NCBI GenBank assembly: GCA_027019045.1
Contig: JALUXI010000192.1
Location: 1-10,761 of the forward strand
Length of the DNA stretch: 10,761 nucleotides
Reading direction: 5' to 3'
Origin: Piscirickettsiaceae bacterium
GTDB lineage: Bacteria; Pseudomonadota; Gammaproteobacteria; Thiomicrospirales; Thiomicrospiraceae
Under the pieces are notes generated by a model, which was not told where the DNA came from, did no database searches, and saw only the letters and a list, made by a program, of their open reading frames with translations. Below, piece after piece: positions 7,597 through 10,761 of the stretch. The number at the start of each line of letters is the position of its first letter. Within the stretch, counting starts at the first letter, position 1. The translations under genes were made by a program, and so were the position numbers.

Positions 7597-8742
7597 TTAC
7601 GCTTGCTGGCGTTCTACCATATTGGCAATAAATAGATCAAACAAAGGTGCCACATCATGGGGACCTGGGCTGGCTTCTGGATGCCCTTGGAAACTAAATG
7701 CAGGCTTATCCGTGCGTTGAATCCCTTGCAAAGAGCCATCAAAGAGGGATTTATGTGTGGCGACTAAGTTATCGGGCAAAGAGTCTTCATCCACCGCAAA
7801 ACCGTGGTTTTGTGAAGTAATCATCACCTGCTTGGTTTCTAAATCCTGTACAGGGTGGTTGGCACCATGATGACCAAACTTCATTTTTTCTGTTTTGGCA
7901 CCACTAGCCAAAGCCAGCAACTGATGCCCCAGGCAGATACCAAACACAGGAATATCCGTTTCTAGAATCTGCTGAATCGCCTCAATCGCATAATCGCACG
8001 GCTCTGGATCCCCTGGCCCATTAGAAAGGAAAATGCCATCAGGCTCCATCGCTAATACTTCTGATGCGGGGGTTTTTGCAGGCACCACTGTAAGTTCACA
8101 TCCACGATCCGCCAACATTCTTAAAATATTGCGCTTCACCCCAAAATCATAGGCAACAACTCGAAACTTTGCATCATAGCCACGATCTGGATGCCCTTCG
8201 CCTAGCTGCCAAGTACCTTCAGTCCAGACATAAGTCGTTGGGGTGGTCACCTCTTGTGCCAAATCCAACCCTTTCAGTCCGCTAAATGCTTTCGCCTGTG
8301 CCACCGCTGCTTCCGCATCTGCTTCCGTCACTTCATCCTTAGCAATAATCACCCCTGATTGCGCACCTTTATCACGCAAAATTCGGGTCAGCTTACGGGT
8401 ATCGATTTCAGCAATGGCGACCACACCCTGTTCCCACAAATATTCTGGCAAAGACTTTTCCGCACGGAAGTTACTCATCAAAGGCGGACAGTCTTTAATA
8501 ATCAACCCTTGCGCCATGATTTTAGGAGATTCCTCATCTTCCTCGTTTACGCCTACATTCCCAATATGTGGATAGGTCAGCGTCACCAGCTGTTTGAAGT
8601 AGGAAGGATCGGTTAAAATCTCCTGATAACCTGTCATCGAAGTGTTAAACACCACCTCTCCTACAGTCTCTCCCTGAGCCCCAATCGACTCTCCCCAAAA
8701 TAGGGAGCCATCTTCTAATGCAAGCAGTGCGGTATATTTCAT
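7597..8742 (-). CDS. carA: Carbamoyl-phosphate synthase small subunit (glutaminase)
   Basis: A 381-residue CarA that hydrolyses glutamine and passes ammonia through a tunnel to CarB. The N-terminal CPSase_sm domain (about 1-150) has '[17 protein letters not shown]'. The class I glutamine amidotransferase domain (about 193-378) has the full triad: nucleophile C270 in 'FGICLGHQ', and H354 and E356 in '[13 protein letters not shown]'. The oxyanion segment 'LSNGPGDP' is at 239-246. The start at 8742 gives the family's usual N-terminus ([12 protein letters not shown]). Its ribosome site is poor: AAGAG directly before the ATG is too close, and another purine-rich stretch lies about 11 nt upstream, so coupling from an upstream frame may matter. 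It is the first gene of the carA-carB-greA-DUF4149 operon. Unlike many relatives, its start is separated from its promoter and attenuator by a 160-bp palindromic element. Confidence 0.98.
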   Translation of the reverse strand: MKYTALLALEDGSLFWGESIGAQGETVGEVVFNTSMTGYQEILTDPSYFKQLVTLTYPHIGNVGVNEEDEESPKIMAQGLIIKDCPPLMSNFRAEKSLPEYLWEQGVVAIAEIDTRKLTRILRDKGAQSGVIIAKDEVTEADAEAAVAQAKAFSGLKGLDLAQEVTTPTTYVWTEGTWQLGEGHPDRGYDAKFRVVAYDFGVKRNILRMLADRGCELTVVPAKTPASEVLAMEPDGIFLSNGPGDPEPCDYAIEAIQQILETDIPVFGICLGHQLLALASGAKTEKMKFGHHGANHPVQDLETKQVMITSQNHGFAVDEDSLPDNLVATHKSLFDGSLQGIQRTDKPAFSFQGHPEASPGPHDVAPLFDLFIANMVERQQA

Positions 8743-8780
8743 CTCTTTAAATCTCTTGATTGCGCATGGAAAAATTTAGC

Positions 8781-8940
8781 GAGAGCTTTGCACGAGATGG
8801 ATTCACGGATAAAAAAGGCTAAAATTCCCCGACTCTTCGTTGAAAAACTTGGCAATAGCTGGCTATTCCCTGCGTTTTTCGCCTCGATTCGAAAAATTTT
8901 ATCTCTTTTTTCTCTCGCGTCCCACTCATGCAAAGCTCTC
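8781..8940. mobile_element. 160-bp palindromic MITE-like element upstream of carA
   Basis: Perfect 12-bp terminal inverted repeats, GAGAGCTTTGCA at 8781-8792 and its complement at 8929-8940, continue as an imperfect repeat to the exact centre. The centre is AATAGC-TG-GCTATT (8854-8867). Without gaps I count 51 of 80 matching positions between the arms, so the whole unit is one long palindrome. No transposase is encoded. The termini remind me of IS5-family ends, but that is memory, not a search. The base triplet TAG occurs near the left border (8777-8779) and directly at the right border (8941-8943), but a clean duplication is not certain. The element starts 38 bases from carA and ends 6 bases beyond the attenuator's T-run, so carAB mRNA would contain it as a large hairpin. 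Confidence 0.7.
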
Positions 8941-8946
8941 TAGACA

Positions 8947-8986
8947 TAAAAAAACGGAGCCTATTCAATGAAGAATACACTCCGTT
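8947..8986 (-). terminator. Intrinsic terminator of the carA leader (attenuator)
   Basis: On the minus strand AACGGAG (8986-8980) pairs perfectly with CTCCGTT (8959-8953). A second stem TATTC/GAATA and a 6-nt loop lie inside it. The 3' arm runs into seven T residues (8953-8947). On the plus strand the same hairpin is not followed by T residues, so it works only towards carA. It stands about 205 bases before the carA ATG with no complete gene before it, so its natural role is premature termination of the carAB leader transcript. The 5' arm begins immediately after the stop codon of the leader peptide. Confidence 0.75.
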
Positions 8987-9052
8987 CTATCGAAAGTTGC
9001 CAGCCGTTGGGATAACGACGGAGCCTTGATATTGCCCTGAATTTTTTGCCAT
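8987..9052 (-). CDS. Putative 21-residue carA leader peptide
   Basis: An ATG at 9052-9050, preceded by AAAGGG seven to eight bases upstream, opens 21 codons that end with TAG at 8989-8987. The peptide begins MAKNSGQYQ and ends PTAGNFR; its only arginine is the last codon, a CGA. The stop codon touches the 5' arm of the attenuator hairpin, so a terminating ribosome would cover that arm and favour readthrough. Codons 10-13 contain GGCTCCGT, the same octamer as the terminator's 3' arm, so this part of the RNA can pair with the terminator's 5' arm instead. The start lies about 20 bases after the predicted transcription start. Function as a sensor of translation is inferred; I do not recognise the peptide. 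Confidence 0.5.
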   Translation of the reverse strand: MAKNSGQYQGSVVIPTAGNFR

Positions 9053-9078
9053 GCTGTGACCCTTTAGTAATTCCGCAA

Positions 9079-9107
9079 ATTGTACTAGATTCTGCGTTTT
9101 CTGTCTA
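9079..9107 (-). promoter_or_regulatory. Sigma70 promoter reading towards carAB
   Basis: On the minus strand TAGACA (9107-9102) and TACAAT (9084-9079) are separated by exactly 17 bases; each matches the consensus at 5 of 6. Transcription should begin near 9072, about 330 bases upstream of the carA ATG and 20 bases before the leader peptide. This is the only strong promoter I see for the car operon. I found no clear ArgR box beside it. Confidence 0.65.
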
Positions 9108-9209
9108 TGATTTTTCACCCTCTCGGAGCACCTCTACTATAAACAAATGGAGATAGATCGATAAAATTTACTTATCAACAAAATGAAAAACTTTTATCCC
9201 TAGTTTCTC

Positions 9210-9238
9210 TGCACTTTTTGCCATCAAAACACTATAAT
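9210..9238 (+). promoter_or_regulatory. Candidate sigma70 promoter of the SQR-like gene
   Basis: A perfect TATAAT (9233-9238) lies 39 bases before the ATG. The hexamer 17 bases upstream, TGCACT (9210-9215), matches only 3 of 6, so an activator may be needed. Transcription would start near 9245. The promoter diverges from the car promoter, with about 100 bases (9108-9209) between them that hold no gene and no repeat I can name. Confidence 0.5.
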
Positions 9239-9242
9239 TCAA

Positions 9243-9266
9243 CCAATAAATTCAAATAATTATTGG
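9243..9266 (+). promoter_or_regulatory. Inverted repeat overlapping the Shine-Dalgarno of the SQR-like gene
   Basis: CCAATAA (9243-9249) and TTATTGG (9260-9266) are a perfect 7-bp inverted repeat with a 10-base loop. The predicted transcription start falls in its left arm. The right arm includes the first two bases of the GGAG ribosome site (9265-9268), which stands eight bases before the ATG. It could be an operator just after the start site or a hairpin at the 5' end of the mRNA that limits translation. Confidence 0.4.
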
Positions 9267-9276
9267 AGTCTCAATC

Positions 9277-10401
9277 ATGAATATCACCATACTCGGCACT
9301 GGATTTGCTGCCTTAACTGCCGTTAAAACCGCACGCAAGAAAGCACCCAATGCGAATATCACGGTCATCGCCCCACGGGATGAAATGATCTACCTACCCA
9401 GCTTGATTTGGATTCCCTCTGGCTTACGCAAAGCAGAAGACCTCAAAGTCAATCTTCACAACTTCTTCAATCGCCAAAAGGTCACCTTTATCCAAGCCAC
9501 GGTTCAAAATGTGACCAACGGTGGACGAACGGTTGTAACCGATAAAGGCGAATATCAAAATGATGGTTTGATTATTGCCACTGGTGGTCGCTTTATAAAA
9601 AAACTCCCTGGCATTGAACATGTCATCACCCCTTGCGAAGGGATTCCTGCTGCAGAACAGATTAAAGAACGCATTAAAAATATGGCGAGCGGTACCATTG
9701 CCATCGGTTTTGGCGGCAACCCCAAAGAGCCTTCTGCCATGCGTGGTGGCCCCATGTTTGAATTCCTCTTTGGCATCGACACCCTCTTACGCCGCCAAGG
9801 ATTACGAGACAATTTCAAACTTGTCTTTTTCAACCCCGCCCCCAAACCTGGCAAACGCCTAGGAGACAAGGTGCCTGATGCCGTCCTCAAAATGATGGCC
9901 AAAAAAGGCATTGAAACCCATCTTGGTCACAAAATGAAAGGCTTTGAGAAAGACAAAGTGATCACGGAAGGGGGTGAAATCCTTGCTGACTTAATTCTCT
10001 TTATGCCTGGCATGACGGGACCCGCTTGGGCTGCAGAATCAGAAATGCCACTTTCTGAAGGTGGACTCATTAAAGCCAACGCTTTCTGCCAAGTGGAAGG
10101 CTTGGAAAAAACCTATGTTGCTGGGGATTCAGGGAGTTTCCCTGGCCCAGATTGGCAAGCCAAACAAGCTCATGCTGCGGATCTTCAAGCGACCAAAGCG
10201 GCTGAAAACCTTGTGAAAGAGCTGAATGGTCAAACCGATTTTGAACCTTTCAAACACGAGCTGGTCTGCATTATCGACACCCTCAGCCATGGTGTCCTCA
10301 TTAAACGCACCGAAGCAGGCACCACCATGTTGCCCCCCTGCCGACTAATGCATTTCGCTAAACGGATTTTTGAGAAGTTATATCTTCGCCAATATCGTTA
10401 A
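9277..10401 (+). CDS. FAD-dependent oxidoreductase, SQR-like (probable sulfide:quinone oxidoreductase)
   Basis: A 374-residue flavoprotein of the pyridine nucleotide-disulfide oxidoreductase fold. The FAD-binding start is G-T-G-F-A-A (7-12) with the basic/acidic end at 'VIAPRDE'. 'GLIIATGGR' (97-105) is the second dinucleotide-fold strand, and 'TYVAGDSGSFPG' (279-290) is the C-terminal FAD motif. Four cysteines are present: C120 (ITPCEG), C271, C331 (ELVCIIDT) and C355 (PPCRL). C120 and C331 lie where SQR proteins have two of their redox cysteines; the middle one of classic SQR is not evident. The basic, aromatic C-terminal helix (about 356-374) suits monotopic membrane binding. The likely reaction is sulfide oxidation with electrons passed to quinone; flavocytochrome c or NDH-2-like activity cannot be excluded. 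GGAG and ATG spacing support the start. It stands alone with its own terminator, divergent from carA. Confidence 0.7.
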   Translation: MNITILGTGFAALTAVKTARKKAPNANITVIAPRDEMIYLPSLIWIPSGLRKAEDLKVNLHNFFNRQKVTFIQATVQNVTNGGRTVVTDKGEYQNDGLIIATGGRFIKKLPGIEHVITPCEGIPAAEQIKERIKNMASGTIAIGFGGNPKEPSAMRGGPMFEFLFGIDTLLRRQGLRDNFKLVFFNPAPKPGKRLGDKVPDAVLKMMAKKGIETHLGHKMKGFEKDKVITEGGEILADLILFMPGMTGPAWAAESEMPLSEGGLIKANAFCQVEGLEKTYVAGDSGSFPGPDWQAKQAHAADLQATKAAENLVKELNGQTDFEPFKHELVCIIDTLSHGVLIKRTEAGTTMLPPCRLMHFAKRIFEKLYLRQYR

Positions 10402-10425
10402 AAAAGACAGATTACCGCTCACACC

Positions 10426-10450
10426 AGCCCCATAAATATGGGGCTTTTTT
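10426..10450 (+). terminator. Rho-independent terminator of the SQR-like gene
   Basis: AGCCCCAT (10426-10433) and ATGGGGCT (10438-10445) form a perfect 8-bp stem with loop AAAT, followed by TTTTT (10446-10450). It lies 24 bases after the stop codon. Its T-run overlaps the stop codon of the convergent acpS gene. On the minus strand the hairpin is followed by GGTGTG, so it would not end acpS transcripts by the usual mechanism. Confidence 0.9.
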
Positions 10451-10761
10451 ATGACTCCAAAATCACTGTCGCCACGGCATAGTGTTGTTCATCACTGATT
10501 GAAAGGTGCGCCGTTTTGGCACCAATTTCTTTCATTCTTTCTACCACACCCTCGGACATTCCCCAGTAGGGTTGACCACTTGGATGATGTTCAATCCACA
10601 TCTGTTGAAATCCCACTCCCCCTGAGATGCCCGTTCCCAATGCTTTGGCAAAGGCTTCTTTCGCTGCCCAGCGTTTGGCTAAAAAATGCTCTGGCTGTAC
10701 CGCATGTTGCAATACGCTCAATTCACTTTCCGTCAATAACCGCTGTGCAAACCGCTCCCCT
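10449..10761 (-). CDS. acpS: Holo-[acyl-carrier-protein] synthase, C-terminal part (5' end outside window)
   Basis: AcpS moves 4'-phosphopantetheine from CoA to a serine of acyl carrier protein, in the cytoplasm. About 103 residues are visible, against about 126 in E. coli. The frame runs unbroken through the window edge: the codons at 10760-10737 read GERFAQRL, which belongs to the family, so the TTG at 10736 is not the start. The Mg-binding glutamate and CoA-site signature is intact in 'RWAAKEAFAKALGTGI'. Later strands 'LSISDEQHYAVATVILE' match the conserved C-terminus. The N-terminal catalytic Asp (E. coli D8) lies outside the window. The gene converges on the SQR-like gene and shares terminator bases at its stop codon. 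Confidence 0.95.
   Translation of the reverse strand, partial: GERFAQRLLTESELSVLQHAVQPEHFLAKRWAAKEAFAKALGTGISGGVGFQQMWIEHHPSGQPYWGMSEGVVERMKEIGAKTAHLSISDEQHYAVATVILES

Noticed and set aside
8961..8980. ArgR operator in TATTC-N6-GAATA upstream of carA
   Set aside because: The half-sites are in the wrong orientation compared with the ARG box (TGAAT-N4-ATTCA), and the sequence is better explained as the inner stem of the attenuator hairpin.
9160..9176. GATAA-N7-TTATC inverted repeat between the divergent promoters
   Set aside because: Only 5-bp arms in very AT-rich DNA; expected by chance and not placed against either promoter in a telling way.
9555..9911. Minus-strand frame of 118 codons opposite the SQR-like gene
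   Set aside because: The plus-strand gene has clear FAD motifs throughout; this frame is low-complexity Pro/Arg/Ser shadow coding.
10734..10736. TTG at 10736 as start of acpS
   Set aside because: The frame continues upstream to the window edge with family-like residues GERFAQRL, so the true start lies outside.

Overview
The window looks like chromosome of a mesophilic, free-living gammaproteobacterium, probably a sulfur oxidiser of the Thiomicrospira/Hydrogenovibrio type. This is an inference from three things: the carA-carB-greA-DUF4149 gene order, a divergent FAD oxidoreductase of the sulfide:quinone oxidoreductase superfamily, and moderate base composition. No rRNA, tRNA, CRISPR array, phage gene or transposase gene is visible.

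Layout. (1) Positions 1-1264, plus strand: the 3' end of a sensor histidine kinase gene overlaps a receiver-GGDEF diguanylate cyclase gene, forming a two-component/c-di-GMP output pair. (2) Positions 1264-1377: a 114-bp imperfect palindrome sits exactly at the convergent junction, supplies bases of both flanking stop codons, and has near-identical 8-bp flanks like a target-site duplication. (3) Positions 1374-2827, minus strand: a ferritin-like DUF455 protein and a class I SAM methyltransferase form a tight operon. (4) Positions 2909-3268, minus strand: a small secreted protein with its own promoter and terminator. (5) Positions 3401-8742, minus strand: carA, carB, greA and a DUF4149 membrane protein, apparently one operon. 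(6) Positions 8743-9276: a regulatory region with a 160-bp palindromic element, a leader-peptide attenuator with a promoter reading towards carA, and a divergent promoter. (7) Positions 9277-10401, plus strand: the SQR-like flavoprotein and its terminator. (8) Positions 10449-10761, minus strand: the 3' part of acpS, cut by the window edge.

How it works together. CarA releases ammonia from glutamine and CarB builds carbamoyl phosphate for arginine and pyrimidine synthesis. The leader upstream of carA has a near-consensus sigma70 promoter, a 21-codon reading frame whose stop codon abuts an intrinsic terminator, and an upstream segment that can pair with the terminator's 5' arm. This is the architecture of translation-coupled attenuation and is the most interesting signal here. 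A 160-bp MITE-like palindrome lies between this attenuator and carA, so the operon appears to be read through a mobile-element remnant. A 64-codon frame opens inside that palindrome and overlaps the carA start by ATGA.
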